From: Sphingomonas sp. BT-65 | GTDB taxonomy: Bacteria > Pseudomonadota > Alphaproteobacteria > Sphingomonadales > Sphingomonadaceae | Direction: 5' to 3' | DNA: 64,000 nucleotides | Assembly (NCBI RefSeq): GCF_026107375.2 | Contig: NZ_JAPCIA010000002.1 | Coordinates: 522,001-586,000 of the forward strand | Part shown: positions 27,742-36,292 of the stretch, one piece after another | How the letters are laid out: each line of letters starts with the position of its first letter | How positions within the stretch are numbered: position 1 is the stretch's first letter | Position numbers and translations under genes: made by a program | Notes under the pieces: generated by a model | What the model was told of the DNA's origin: nothing | The model's database searches: none | What the model saw: only the letters and a program-made list of their open reading frames with translations

Positions 27742-28982
27742 TCGCGCCATCCTATCGTGCCGCTTCGGCGATGCCGGGGCTCGTACAGCATGTCACGACC
27801 AGCCTCGACGTCGGCGGCGCGCAGACGATGCTCGTCAAGCTGGTCGAGGCCGGCGTCGCCAAGCGCAAATGCGCGCGGCCCGCGGTGCTCTCGCTGATGC
27901 GGCCCGGCACGCTCGCGCCGCGGCTGCGGGACACCGGCTGCCCGACCTACACGCTGGGCATGTCGCGCGGGTTCCCCGGCCCGGTCGCGACGCTGCGGCT
28001 GCTGCGGATCACGGCCATGCTGCGGCCCGACATCCTCCAGGGCTGGATGTACCACGGCAATCTCGCCGCGAGCGTCGCCGGCCTCGCGGCGGGGCGAAAA
28101 GTGCCGGTGTTCTGGAACGTGCGCCACTCGGTCGCCGACCCGAGAGTCGAGAAACGCAGCAACCGGGCGCTGTTCGCACTCAGCGCGCGGTTGTCGCGAT
28201 CCGTGGACGGCATCATCTACAATTCGCGCGTCGCGGCCATGGAACATGCCGCGATCGGCTTCGATCCCTCGCGTGCGATCCACATCCCCAACGGTTTCGA
28301 CCTGTCGCGCTACCACCCCGATCCCGCGGCGCGCGGGCGGCTGCGGATGCTGTTCGATCTTCCCGGCGACGGAATCCTCGTGGGGATGATCGCGCGCAAC
28401 CATCCGATGAAGGACCATGCGATGCTGGTCCATGCGATCGCGCGCGCGCGCGCTGCAGGCCACGACCTGCGGCTGCTCCTCGTCGGACCCGGGATGGACC
28501 GGCCTGACGCCGCGTTGCGGCAGGCGATCGCGGCGTGCCTGCCGCCCGAGGCGGTGACGCTGGCGGGCGAGCGAACCGATATCGCCGATTGGCTGCCGGG
28601 ACTCGATCTGCTCGCGCTCTCCTCCGCCTGGGGTGAGGCGTTTCCCAACATCCTGGGCGAAGCGATGGCGTGCGGCGTGCCCTGCATCGCCACCGATGTC
28701 GGCGACAGCGCCTGGGTGCTCGGCGAGGGGGGCCTGATCGTCCCGCCGCGCGATGCCGAGGCGATGGGCGCCGCGCTCGAGCGGATCGCGGCGCTGGACG
28801 GGGACGCGCGGCGGAGCCTCGGCGCGGCGGGCCGTGCGCGCGCCATCGCCCATTTCGACATCAACGACATCGCCGTCCAATACCGCCGGCTCTACGCCAG
28901 CGCCGTGCAGCGGATCACGCGAGACACCGCGCGCGCCAGCGCGAGCACGCTGGCGAGCGATGCGGGAGTTAGCCAGGCATGA
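27738..28982 (+). CDS. GT4-family glycosyltransferase
   Basis: 414 residues, GT-B fold. TTSLDVGGAQTMLVKL is the N-terminal acceptor loop; GMIARNHPMKDHAMLVHAI and the donor motif AWGEAFPNILGEAMACGVPCIAT are in the C-terminal domain (about residues 290-320). It resembles GT4 enzymes with a GAQ motif found in many capsule loci. Both ends overlap neighbours by ATGA (27738-27741 and 28979-28982), so it is translationally coupled on both sides. Donor and linkage cannot be read from the sequence. Confidence 0.9.
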   Translation: MIAPSYRAASAMPGLVQHVTTSLDVGGAQTMLVKLVEAGVAKRKCARPAVLSLMRPGTLAPRLRDTGCPTYTLGMSRGFPGPVATLRLLRITAMLRPDILQGWMYHGNLAASVAGLAAGRKVPVFWNVRHSVADPRVEKRSNRALFALSARLSRSVDGIIYNSRVAAMEHAAIGFDPSRAIHIPNGFDLSRYHPDPAARGRLRMLFDLPGDGILVGMIARNHPMKDHAMLVHAIARARAAGHDLRLLLVGPGMDRPDAALRQAIAACLPPEAVTLAGERTDIADWLPGLDLLALSSAWGEAFPNILGEAMACGVPCIATDVGDSAWVLGEGGLIVPPRDAEAMGAALERIAALDGDARRSLGAAGRARAIAHFDINDIAVQYRRLYASAVQRITRDTARASASTLASDAGVSQA

Positions 28983-30739
28983 AGGTCCTCGTGCTCGCGA
29001 GCCTCGCTTACTCCCTGGTCAACTTCCGGGGCGCCTTGCTGCGCGAGATGATCGCCGAGGGTCACGACGTGGTCGCATGCGCGCCGGACGAAGACCCCGC
29101 GACGATCGCCAAGCTGTCGGCGATGGGCGTCCGCTTCCGGCAGGTGCCGATGGACCGCACGGGGACCAATCCGTGGCGCGATCTCCGCACGCTGCGCGCG
29201 ATGGTGAGGACCATCCGCGCCGAGGCGCCCGACATCATCCTCGCCTATACGCAGAAGCCGATCGTCTATGGCGGCATCGCCGCGCGGCTGGCGGGCGGAG
29301 GCGCGCGTTTCTTCGCGATGGTGAGCGGCCTGGGGCACGTCTATTCGGAGGACGGGCCGGCGTCCTGGACTCGCGCCACGCTGCGGCGGCTGACGTCGCT
29401 ACTCTACCGCGTGGCGGTTGCACGTGCGGCCGGCATCTTCGTCTTCAACGCCGACGATGCGGACGAGATGCGCCGCCATGGCATTGTCGGACGCGGCCGC
29501 CGCATCGTCCAGGTTCCCGGCTCGGGGATCGACACCACCGACTTCCGGCACGTCCCGGTTCCGGAGGGGGCGCCTGTGTTCCTCCTGATCGCACGGCTGA
29601 TGCGCAACAAGGGCATTGGCGAGTTCGTCGAGGCTGCGGCGTCGGTCCGGGACCTCTATCCCGATGCGCGGTTCCAGATCCTCGGCCCGCACGAATCGGG
29701 GCCGGCGGGGTTCGCCGCCGAGGAGGTCGAAACGTGGCGCGCGCGCGGGATCGAGTATCTCGGCGCGACGCGCGACGTTCGCCCCTGGCTCGCCCAGGCG
29801 AGCGTGTTCGTGCTGCCGACCTGGTATCGCGAGGGGCTGCCGCGGACGATCCTCGAAGCCATGGCGACCGGTCGGCCGATCATCACCACCGATATGCCGG
29901 GCTGCCGCGAAACGGTGGTGCCGGGCGAGAACGGCTTGCTCATTCCCCCGCGCGACGCGCCCGCGCTGGCGCAGGCGATGGCGCAGCTCGCCGCCGATCC
30001 CGCACTGGTCCGGTCGATGGGCGCGCACTCGCGGCAGCTGGCGCAGCAGCGCTTCCGCGTCGACAAGGTCAACGCGCAACTGCTCGGCGAGATGAGCCTG
30101 ACCGGCGCGCCGCCCGTGCCACACCCGCGGCGCGCGCTGAGCGACTACCGGCTTGCGGAACGCGGGCTCGCGATGCTGACGCTGGTCGCGGCGGCGCCGC
30201 TCCTGCTGCTGGTCGCCGGCGCGGTCGCGCTGATGCTCGGCCGGCCGGTGCTGTTCCGCCAGCGCCGCGCGGGCCAGGGCGGACGGACATTCCAGCTGGT
30301 CAAGTTCCGCTCCATGTCCCACGCGAGCACCGGGGACGGGCGACTCCTCCCCGACGCGGCGCGCCTCACCGGCTTCAGCCGCCTGTTGCGGCGCAGCCGG
30401 CTCGACGAGCTGCCCGAGCTGTGGAACATCGCGCGCGGCGAGATGAGCTTCGTCGGCCCGCGCCCGCTGCTCCCCGAGACGGTGGACGCGATGGGCGAGC
30501 GCGGCAAGCGCCGCGGCGCGGTGCGGCCGGGCCTCACCGGCTGGGCGCAGGTGAACGGCAACGCGCTGCTCAGCGACGCCGACAAGCTCGCGCTCGATCT
30601 CTGGTATATCGACAACCGCTCGCTCGCGCGCGACGCCAAGATCGTCCTGCGCACCCTGGCAATGCTCACCCATGGCGAACGCATCAGCGACCTCAACATC
30701 GGGAGGGCTTATGCGCGCACTGCTGATCGGCGCGGTTGA
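28979..30739 (+). CDS. Fusion of a GT4 glycosyltransferase and a monotopic phosphoglycosyl transferase
   Basis: 586 residues in one frame. Residues 1 to about 370 form a GT4 enzyme: LASLAYSLVNFRGALLREM at the N terminus and YREGLPRTILEAMATGRPIITT as donor motif. From about residue 390 a bacterial sugar-transferase domain (PglC/WbaP class) follows: a re-entrant hydrophobic helix (AMLTLVAAAPLLLLVAGAVAL), VLFRQRRAGQGGRTFQLVKFR, the catalytic Asp-Glu pair in SRLDELPELWN, and FVGPRPLLPE. The second domain would place the first sugar phosphate on undecaprenyl phosphate, and the first would add the next sugar. I see no other initiating phosphoglycosyl transferase in the window. Confidence 0.9.
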   Translation: MKVLVLASLAYSLVNFRGALLREMIAEGHDVVACAPDEDPATIAKLSAMGVRFRQVPMDRTGTNPWRDLRTLRAMVRTIRAEAPDIILAYTQKPIVYGGIAARLAGGGARFFAMVSGLGHVYSEDGPASWTRATLRRLTSLLYRVAVARAAGIFVFNADDADEMRRHGIVGRGRRIVQVPGSGIDTTDFRHVPVPEGAPVFLLIARLMRNKGIGEFVEAAASVRDLYPDARFQILGPHESGPAGFAAEEVETWRARGIEYLGATRDVRPWLAQASVFVLPTWYREGLPRTILEAMATGRPIITTDMPGCRETVVPGENGLLIPPRDAPALAQAMAQLAADPALVRSMGAHSRQLAQQRFRVDKVNAQLLGEMSLTGAPPVPHPRRALSDYRLAERGLAMLTLVAAAPLLLLVAGAVALMLGRPVLFRQRRAGQGGRTFQLVKFRSMSHASTGDGRLLPDAARLTGFSRLLRRSRLDELPELWNIARGEMSFVGPRPLLPETVDAMGERGKRRGAVRPGLTGWAQVNGNALLSDADKLALDLWYIDNRSLARDAKIVLRTLAMLTHGERISDLNIGRAYARTADRRG

Positions 30740-31625
30740 GGGCACGCGCGTCGCAGCCGACGCCATCGCCGCCACGCCGGGCTGGGAGCTCGCCGCCATC
30801 GCGACGCTGCCGCCCGAGCTTGCCGCGCGGCACTCCGATTTCATCGACCTCGCCCCGGTCGCCGCGCGCCACGGCGCATCGCTGCTTCCTGTCGCGCAGT
30901 GCAACGCGCCGGCCTTTCTCGAGGAGATGCGAGGGCTCGCCGCCGACATCGTGTTCGTGATCGGCTGGTCGCAGATCTGCGGCCCCGAGTTCCGCGCCGC
31001 TGCGGGAGGCCGCGTGGTCGGCTATCACCCCGCTCCCCTGCCCCGGCTGCGTGGGCGGGCAGTGATCCCGTGGACGATCCTGCTCGACGAGAAGATCACC
31101 GCCTCGAGCCTGTTCTGGATCGACGACGGGGTCGACAGCGGCCCGCTGCTCGCCCAGCGCTTCTTCCATGTCGCGCCCGGCGAGACCGCCGCAACGCTCT
31201 ACGCCAAGCATATGACCGCGCTCGACGCGATGCTGCGCGAGTTGCTCCCGCAGCTGGCCGAGGGTCCGGTCCCCGGTGACGCGCAGGACGAGGCGGTTGC
31301 CACCTGGGCGACGCGCCGCCGTCCGGCGGACGGGCGGATCGACTGGCGCGAGCCCGCGGACCAGGTCGAGCGGCTGGTGCGCGCGGTCGGCCGGCCCTAT
31401 CCGGGCGCCTTCACCGAGGCCTCCGGTGAGCGCGTCACGATCTGGGCGGCTCGCGCCTGCGCCTGCGCCGACCGCCAGCATGCCAGCCCAGGTCAGGTCG
31501 TCCTGCGCGATGCGACCGGCTTCGCGGTCCGTTGCGGCGACGGCCGCGCGCTCCATGTTCTGGACTTCGAAACCGCGGCGTCCGGCGCGCCGATGCTGCA
31601 CAGCGTGCTCGGGGGCGGCACATGA
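30711..31625 (+). CDS. Formyltransferase-family protein (probable sugar N-formyltransferase)
   Basis: 304 residues of the methionyl-tRNA formyltransferase fold, with start MRALLIGAVEGTR at ATG 30711 after GGGAGGG; its first 29 bp lie inside the preceding gene. The core reads GYHPAPLPRLRGRAVIPW, then DDGVDSGPLLAQ, which provides the His and Asp of the usual Asn-His-Asp triad. The Asn position (V-N-x-H in ArnA and Fmt) is occupied by Gly here. It is far from a tRNA or def gene and sits in a polysaccharide operon, so sugar amine formylation is more likely than Met-tRNA formylation. The next gene, a PIG-L deacetylase, could supply the free amine. Confidence 0.8.
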   Translation: MRALLIGAVEGTRVAADAIAATPGWELAAIATLPPELAARHSDFIDLAPVAARHGASLLPVAQCNAPAFLEEMRGLAADIVFVIGWSQICGPEFRAAAGGRVVGYHPAPLPRLRGRAVIPWTILLDEKITASSLFWIDDGVDSGPLLAQRFFHVAPGETAATLYAKHMTALDAMLRELLPQLAEGPVPGDAQDEAVATWATRRRPADGRIDWREPADQVERLVRAVGRPYPGAFTEASGERVTIWAARACACADRQHASPGQVVLRDATGFAVRCGDGRALHVLDFETAASGAPMLHSVLGGGT

Positions 31626-32308
31626 CCGATCCCCTGGCGCGCATGGGGACCGTCCTGGTCGTCGCGCCGCACCCCGATGACGAGATTCTCGGATGCGGCG
31701 GCACGATCGCGCGCCTCGCCGCGGCCGGTCACGACGTCCATGTCGCGATCGCGACCCGGGGAACGCCGCCGCGCTATAGCGAAGAGGATGTCGAGCGAGT
31801 CCGGCAGGAGGCTTCGGCCGCGCATGCGCTGCTCGGCGTCGCGCAAACCCACCATCTCGACCATCCCGCCGCCGGGCTCGACCGCGTCCCCCATGCCGAG
31901 CTCAACGCGACGATGAGCGCGCTGTTCGCGGCAGTGGAGCCGGATACGCTGTTCCTGCCGTTCGTGGGCGACATTCATCTCGATCACCAGCTGATCTTCC
32001 GCTCCGCGCTCGTCGCCGCGCGGCCGCACAGCTGGAACTATCCCGTCCGAATCTACGCCTATGAGACGCTGTCGGAGACCAACTGGTCGGCGCCGCACCT
32101 CGACCCCTCGTTCGTGCCCAACATCTTCGTCGACATCCACGAGATGCTCGAGCGCAAGCTCGACGCCTTCGCCTGCTACCAGTCGCAATGCCGCGCCTTT
32201 CCGAACGAGCGTTCGCCCGAAGCCTTGCGCGCGCTCGCGACCCTGCGCGGGGCCACGGTCCATCGGCGGGCGGCGGAAGCCTTCCTGCTCATCCGGGAGA
32301 TAATCTGA
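31622..32308 (+). CDS. PIG-L/LmbE-family N-deacetylase
   Basis: 228 residues. The zinc-binding motif APHPDDEILGCGGT (about residues 15-28) and the later IHLDHQLI His pair are diagnostic of the LmbE/PIG-L family, which removes N-acetyl groups from GlcNAc-type sugars. The gene overlaps the formyltransferase by 4 bp (ATGA) and the ATP-grasp gene by TGATG. I infer that it de-acetylates an amino sugar of the repeat (free or lipid-linked), which is then N-acylated by its neighbours. The start at ATG 31622 is chosen because of this overlap and the family N terminus. Confidence 0.88.
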   Translation: MTDPLARMGTVLVVAPHPDDEILGCGGTIARLAAAGHDVHVAIATRGTPPRYSEEDVERVRQEASAAHALLGVAQTHHLDHPAAGLDRVPHAELNATMSALFAAVEPDTLFLPFVGDIHLDHQLIFRSALVAARPHSWNYPVRIYAYETLSETNWSAPHLDPSFVPNIFVDIHEMLERKLDAFACYQSQCRAFPNERSPEALRALATLRGATVHRRAAEAFLLIREII

Positions 32309-33324
32309 TGCACCAGCTCATTAGGGACCAGGCGCTGGAGATCCCGCCAATCACGGGCCACGACCGGCAGCTGACGATGCTGCTCTGTTCGGCGGGGCGG
32401 CGCGTTGGCCTGTTGCGTGCGTTCCGCCGCGCTGCCGCCAATCTCCACGTCGATCTGCGCATCATCGCCTGCGACGTGCAGCCCGAATGGAGCGCCGCCT
32501 GCCGGCTCTCCGACCTGGCGGTGCGCGTGCCCTATGCGGACGATCCGGACTACATCCCGGCCATTGAGGCGATCTGCCGCGAATATAATGTCGGGCTCGT
32601 CGTGCCCACGATCGACCCCGAACTGCTGCCGCTCGCGGAAGCGCGCGAGCGGCTTGCGGCGGTCGGCACGACGGTGGCGGTGGGCGATCGTCGAGTGATC
32701 GAGATCTGCCGGGACAAGCTGCGGACCGCCACCTTCCTCGCCGAGCACGGGATTCCGGTTCCGCGGACCATCGACCTGGCACTGGCGGACCGGCGGGACT
32801 GGAACGGACCCGCGATCGTCAAGCCCCGAAGCGGAAGCGCGGGACGCGCGATCACGCGGGTCGACGATCTCGGCGCACTGACCGGGATCGCGCCGGAGCC
32901 GATGGTCGTGCAGGAGCTGCTCGAGGGCGAGGAATGGACGGTCAATATCTATTTCGACCGCGCGGGCGCCCTGCGTTCGGTCGTGCCGCATCGCCGCGTG
33001 CAGGTTCGCGCCGGTGAAGTCGAGAAGGGCGTGACCGGGCGGCAGGATCAGCTGATGGAAATCGCCGGGCAAATGGCCGCCTGCCTGCCCGGCCCCTATG
33101 GCGCGCTCTGCTATCAGGCGATCATCGCCGCCGACGGCTCCGCCAAGGTGTTCGAGATCAACGCGCGCTTCGGCGGCGGCTACCCGCTCGCCGACTATGC
33201 CGGCGCGAACTTCGCGCAATGGCTGATCGAGGAGCGGCTCGCACTTCCCAGCACCGCCGCGAACGAATGGACCGCCGGCGTCGCGATGCTGCGGTTCGAT
33301 GCGGCGATCTTCGTCCGGCTATGA
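32308..33324 (+). CDS. ATP-grasp ligase (CarB-like) of a polysaccharide cassette
   Basis: 338 residues. The N-terminal pre-ATP-grasp domain has MLLCSAGRRVGLLRAF and VVPTIDPELLPLAEARE. The ATP-grasp domain has AIVKPRSGSAGRAI, VVQELLEGEEWTVNIYF, and FEINARFGGGYPLAD with the Mg-binding E-x-N-x-R. It resembles small CarB-like ligases that join a carboxylate to an amine in surface-sugar clusters. Here the amine could come from the PIG-L step. Substrates cannot be read from sequence. It overlaps both neighbours (TGATG at its start, ATGA at its end). Confidence 0.85.
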   Translation: MHQLIRDQALEIPPITGHDRQLTMLLCSAGRRVGLLRAFRRAAANLHVDLRIIACDVQPEWSAACRLSDLAVRVPYADDPDYIPAIEAICREYNVGLVVPTIDPELLPLAEARERLAAVGTTVAVGDRRVIEICRDKLRTATFLAEHGIPVPRTIDLALADRRDWNGPAIVKPRSGSAGRAITRVDDLGALTGIAPEPMVVQELLEGEEWTVNIYFDRAGALRSVVPHRRVQVRAGEVEKGVTGRQDQLMEIAGQMAACLPGPYGALCYQAIIAADGSAKVFEINARFGGGYPLADYAGANFAQWLIEERLALPSTAANEWTAGVAMLRFDAAIFVRL

Positions 33325-34028
33325 ACACGACGATCGTCTTCGACCTCGACGATACGCTCTATCGCGAGTCCGAGTATGTCCGCAGCGGCATCCGTTCGGT
33401 CGACATTTGGGTTCAATGGCAGCTCGGCGTGCCCGGGTTTGCCGCCACGGCGATCAGGCTCTGGAACGCCGGCCGCCGCGAGCTGCTGTTCGACGCGACG
33501 CTGGCGGAGCTGGGCGCGCCGGCCGATCCGTCGACGATCGCGGCGATGGTGGCTGTCTACCGCGATCATGTCCCCCGCATCCGGCTCGCCACGGACGCGC
33601 GTGTGTTTCTCGCCGGCGATCACGGGTTCAGCCTTGCGTTGATCAGCGACGGTTTCGGCAAGACGCAGCGGCGCAAGGCCGCCGTGCTCGGACTGCCGCG
33701 CTACCCCTTCGACCCGCTCATCTTCACCGACGACTGGGGCCGGGACTATTGGAAGCCGCACCGGCGCGCCTTCGAAGCGGTCGAGGCTGCCCATCGCGGC
33801 CGGTCGAGCCGGTTCGTCTATGTCGCGGACAATCCGGCCAAGGATTTCCTCGCGCCGCGCGCGCTCGGCTGGGCAACGGTGCAAATCGACCGGCCCAGCG
33901 CGGTCCATCCCCGCAACCCGCCGAGCGAGCGGCATCACGCCGACACGCGCATCCGGTCGCTGCGCGACCTGACGCGGCAGCGAGTCGAGAGCCTGTTCGA
34001 CCCGGTTTTCATGAAGCTGCGCGCATGA
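33321..34028 (+). CDS. HAD-superfamily hydrolase
   Basis: 235 residues. HAD motif I is VFDLDDTLYRE (Asp at residues 8 and 10), motif II LISDGFGK, motif III the Lys in YWKPHRRAF, and motif IV VYVADNPAKDF. The cap is helical, of the C1 type. It is coupled by 4 bp overlaps with the ATP-grasp gene and the next glycosyltransferase. ATP-grasp/HAD gene pairs are frequent in capsule loci; the HAD enzyme may dephosphorylate an intermediate. The substrate is unknown. Confidence 0.87.
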   Translation: MNTTIVFDLDDTLYRESEYVRSGIRSVDIWVQWQLGVPGFAATAIRLWNAGRRELLFDATLAELGAPADPSTIAAMVAVYRDHVPRIRLATDARVFLAGDHGFSLALISDGFGKTQRRKAAVLGLPRYPFDPLIFTDDWGRDYWKPHRRAFEAVEAAHRGRSSRFVYVADNPAKDFLAPRALGWATVQIDRPSAVHPRNPPSERHHADTRIRSLRDLTRQRVESLFDPVFMKLRA

Positions 34029-35173
34029 ACGTGGCGTTCGTCCTGTCGGCTCTGGAAGCGGGTGGGGCAGAACGGGTCCTCAGCGAGATCGCCAGCGCGG
34101 CGATCGCCCGCGGGTGGCGCGTCACGCTGATCACTTTCGACGCGCCCGGCGATCCAGTCTTCCACAAGATCGATCCGCGCGTCGAACTCGTGCGTCTCGC
34201 ACTGCCCGCGGGGGGCGAGGGATTGTCCCGGTTCGGCAGGAGCATCCGTCGCCTGATCGCGCTTCGGCGCGCGCTTTCCGGCGGGCGATTCGACGTCGTC
34301 ATATCGTTCCTCACCAAGATCAATGTGCTGACCTTGCTGGCCATGCTCGGCAGGCGCACACCCGTCATCGTCTCCGAGCGCAACAATCCGGATCGGCAGC
34401 CCGCACACCCGCTTTGGCGCGTGATGCTCCACCATCTCTATCCCCGCGCCACCGCGATCGTGATGCTGACCGAGCGCGGCAAGGCGCGGCTGCCGGTTGC
34501 GGAACGATCGCGTGCGATCGTCATTCCGAATCCGATTCCCACGCTCGCATTCCGGCCGCGCGAGACGGGCGCGCCGCAGCTGGTGGCCGTGGGCCGCCTG
34601 ACCGAGCAGAAAGGGTTCGACCTGCTCATCCGGGCATTCGCCCGGATCGCGAATCGCTTCCCCGACTGGAGCCTGCTCATCTTCGGCGAGGGGCCGGAGC
34701 GGCCGCGGCTCGAGGCGATGGTCCGGGAACACCGGCTCCAGGACCGCGTGCGCCTTCCCGGCAGAACCGAGCGGCATGGCGAATGGATCGCCGCCGCCAG
34801 CATGTTCGCGCTCTCCTCCCGCTATGAAGGATTCGCCAACGTCGTCGGGGAAGCCATGCAGGCGGGGTTGGCCGTGGTCGCCAGCGATTGCGACTTCGGG
34901 CCGTCGGACATGATCGAACCCGAGGTCAGCGGCATCCTGGTGCCGCCGGAGGATGTCGGGCAGTTCGCGGATCGGTTGGCGGAGATCATGTCCTCGGAGG
35001 CGCGGCGCCGGCAATTGGGTGCCAAGGCCATCGAACGCGCCCGTCAATTCGGTGAAGCTATCATTCTCGACCGCTGGCTGCGCCTGATCGCCAATCCAGT
35101 GGCCTGCCTGTCCAATGGCGCGAGCGACATCACCCATGTGAGGGGTCACGGGCTTGAAGAGGGTTTTTCGTGA
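34025..35173 (+). CDS. GT4-family glycosyltransferase
   Basis: 382 residues, GT-B fold. The N terminus reads FVLSALEAGGAERVLSEI. The C-terminal half has VAVGRLTEQKGFDLLIRAF, the nucleotide loop, and RYEGFANVVGEAMQAGLAVVAS with E-x7-E. It resembles GalNAc-alpha-1,4-GalNAc-type transferases (PglH/PglJ), but specificity cannot be assigned. It is the last gene of the plus-strand operon and overlaps the HAD gene by ATGA. Two hairpins follow it. Confidence 0.9.
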   Translation: MNVAFVLSALEAGGAERVLSEIASAAIARGWRVTLITFDAPGDPVFHKIDPRVELVRLALPAGGEGLSRFGRSIRRLIALRRALSGGRFDVVISFLTKINVLTLLAMLGRRTPVIVSERNNPDRQPAHPLWRVMLHHLYPRATAIVMLTERGKARLPVAERSRAIVIPNPIPTLAFRPRETGAPQLVAVGRLTEQKGFDLLIRAFARIANRFPDWSLLIFGEGPERPRLEAMVREHRLQDRVRLPGRTERHGEWIAAASMFALSSRYEGFANVVGEAMQAGLAVVASDCDFGPSDMIEPEVSGILVPPEDVGQFADRLAEIMSSEARRRQLGAKAIERARQFGEAIILDRWLRLIANPVACLSNGASDITHVRGHGLEEGFS

Positions 35174-35185
35174 TCCCGAAAGGGA

Positions 35186-35244
35186 ATGGCGGCCCCTCGC
35201 GAAGCCGCCATCCGAGTTCAGAACATTGCCGGGCGGCAATGTTC
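35186..35244 (+). terminator. Tandem hairpins after the GT4 operon
   Basis: Two inverted repeats lie just after the stop at 35173. The first has stem ATGGCGG (35186-35192) pairing with CCGCCAT (35205-35211). The second is a perfect 10 bp stem, GAACATTGCC (35221-35230) with GGCAATGTTC (35235-35244) and a 4-base loop. No long T run follows, so a classical intrinsic terminator is not certain; they may block transcription or protect the mRNA end. Confidence 0.55.
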
Positions 35245-35545
35245 CGGTCGCGTCCCAAGTTTAGCGCGGACCCGGCTGAGTCGAACTGAGGGATTCTACT
35301 GAGACGATGGATCGCCCGCCTGCGTTGAATGGCCCAACGAACAATATTCCATTTTGACACACTTGCGCATGCCTTTAGCCGCACAATGGGTTAATATCGG
35401 CATAGATATCTTAGTATATATTAAAGTAGGATATTTTTTGTTCCAACTTTGGACATATAAGGAGAAATTGGGTCGCCCCAGTGAAATAGAAGTAATCCGG
35501 TCGATGAACCGGGTTCGCTATCACAGACCAACAGGGAGGCGACTA
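35245..35545 (+). promoter_or_regulatory. A+T-rich leader upstream of the LuxR-type regulator
   Basis: About 300 bp without a gene. From 35390 to 35460 the base composition switches to strongly A+T-rich, unlike the surrounding DNA. A 22-base element at 35452-35473, centred on TATAAGGAGAAATTGGG, is nearly repeated upstream of the lyase-like gene at 40924-40944. A strong ribosome-binding site GGGAGG lies before the start at 35546. A TTGACA at 35354 has no matching -10 at normal spacing. Confidence 0.5.
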
Positions 35546-36292
35546 ATGTCGAGTGAAGCCATTCACGTAAACATCGTTGGCAAGAACGAGATCGTCCGGG
35601 AAGGACTGAAGCGCATTCTCGCCGAACAGGATTTTCTGGTGGACTGCGCCGTATCCTGTGTCGACGACATGGATATGGAGAGCGAACCGTCCGTCGTGAT
35701 CGTCGATGCCAATGACATCGACGAAGGCCTCGGCGTCTGCGCCGACGTCCGCGAACGCTGTCCCAAGCCACGCATCGTGATCATGGCCGATGGATACAGC
35801 ATGGAAGATGTCTCGCGGGCCTTCGCGACGGGCGCCGTCGACGCCTATCTCGTGAAGGAGATTTCGTGCGATCCGCTGGCGGGCGCGCTGCGTCTCACCG
35901 CGCTCGGCGAAAAGGTGCTGCCCTCGCAGATCGCCGGATCGCTCGCGAGTGCGCCCTCGAGCGCGATTTCCCGCTGTTGGGACGTCGGCGCGAGCGGCAC
36001 CAACCTGTCCGCACGTGAAGTGGATATCCTGCGGTGCCTGGTCGACGGGGAACCCAACAAGGTCATCTCGCGCCGGCTCAATATCGCCGACGCCACGGTC
36101 AAGGTGCACATCAAGGCGATCCTGCGCAAGCTGCGCGTCCGCAACCGCACGCAGGCGGCGATCTGGGCGGTCAGCAGGGGGCTGGCGGGCGAAGCGCCGC
36201 GGCAGCCGCTGCCGCTTCCCGCGTTGCGGCCAGCGCACGTTCCCGTCGCAATGTCCGCGCATAGAGCGCCAGACATGCAACTAGCCATATGA
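35546..36292 (+). CDS. LuxR/NarL-type response regulator with atypical receiver
   Basis: 248 residues. The N-terminal receiver-like domain keeps Asp54 (SVVIVDANDID) and Lys104 (YLVKEIS), but the usual acidic pair after strand 1 is replaced (VGKNEIVREG). The C-terminal LuxR HTH runs from NLSAREVDILRCLVDGEPN to RVRNRTQAAIWAV. Phosphorylation-dependent control is therefore doubtful. The start ATG 35546 follows GGGAGG; the longer frame upstream covers the A+T-rich leader and is unlikely. The last about 40 residues, after the HTH, are antisense to the 3' end of the wzx gene (36171-36292). Its location suggests a regulator of this EPS locus. Confidence 0.88.
   Translation: MSSEAIHVNIVGKNEIVREGLKRILAEQDFLVDCAVSCVDDMDMESEPSVVIVDANDIDEGLGVCADVRERCPKPRIVIMADGYSMEDVSRAFATGAVDAYLVKEISCDPLAGALRLTALGEKVLPSQIAGSLASAPSSAISRCWDVGASGTNLSAREVDILRCLVDGEPNKVISRRLNIADATVKVHIKAILRKLRVRNRTQAAIWAVSRGLAGEAPRQPLPLPALRPAHVPVAMSAHRAPDMQLAI

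Noticed and set aside
30711..31625. Formyltransferase as the housekeeping Met-tRNA formyltransferase
   Set aside because: It is embedded and coupled in a glycosyltransferase operon with no def gene, and the Asn of the usual catalytic triad is missing.
35354..35400. TTGACA at 35354 as a sigma-70 promoter
   Set aside because: No -10 hexamer at 16-18 bp; the nearest candidate is over 20 bp away.
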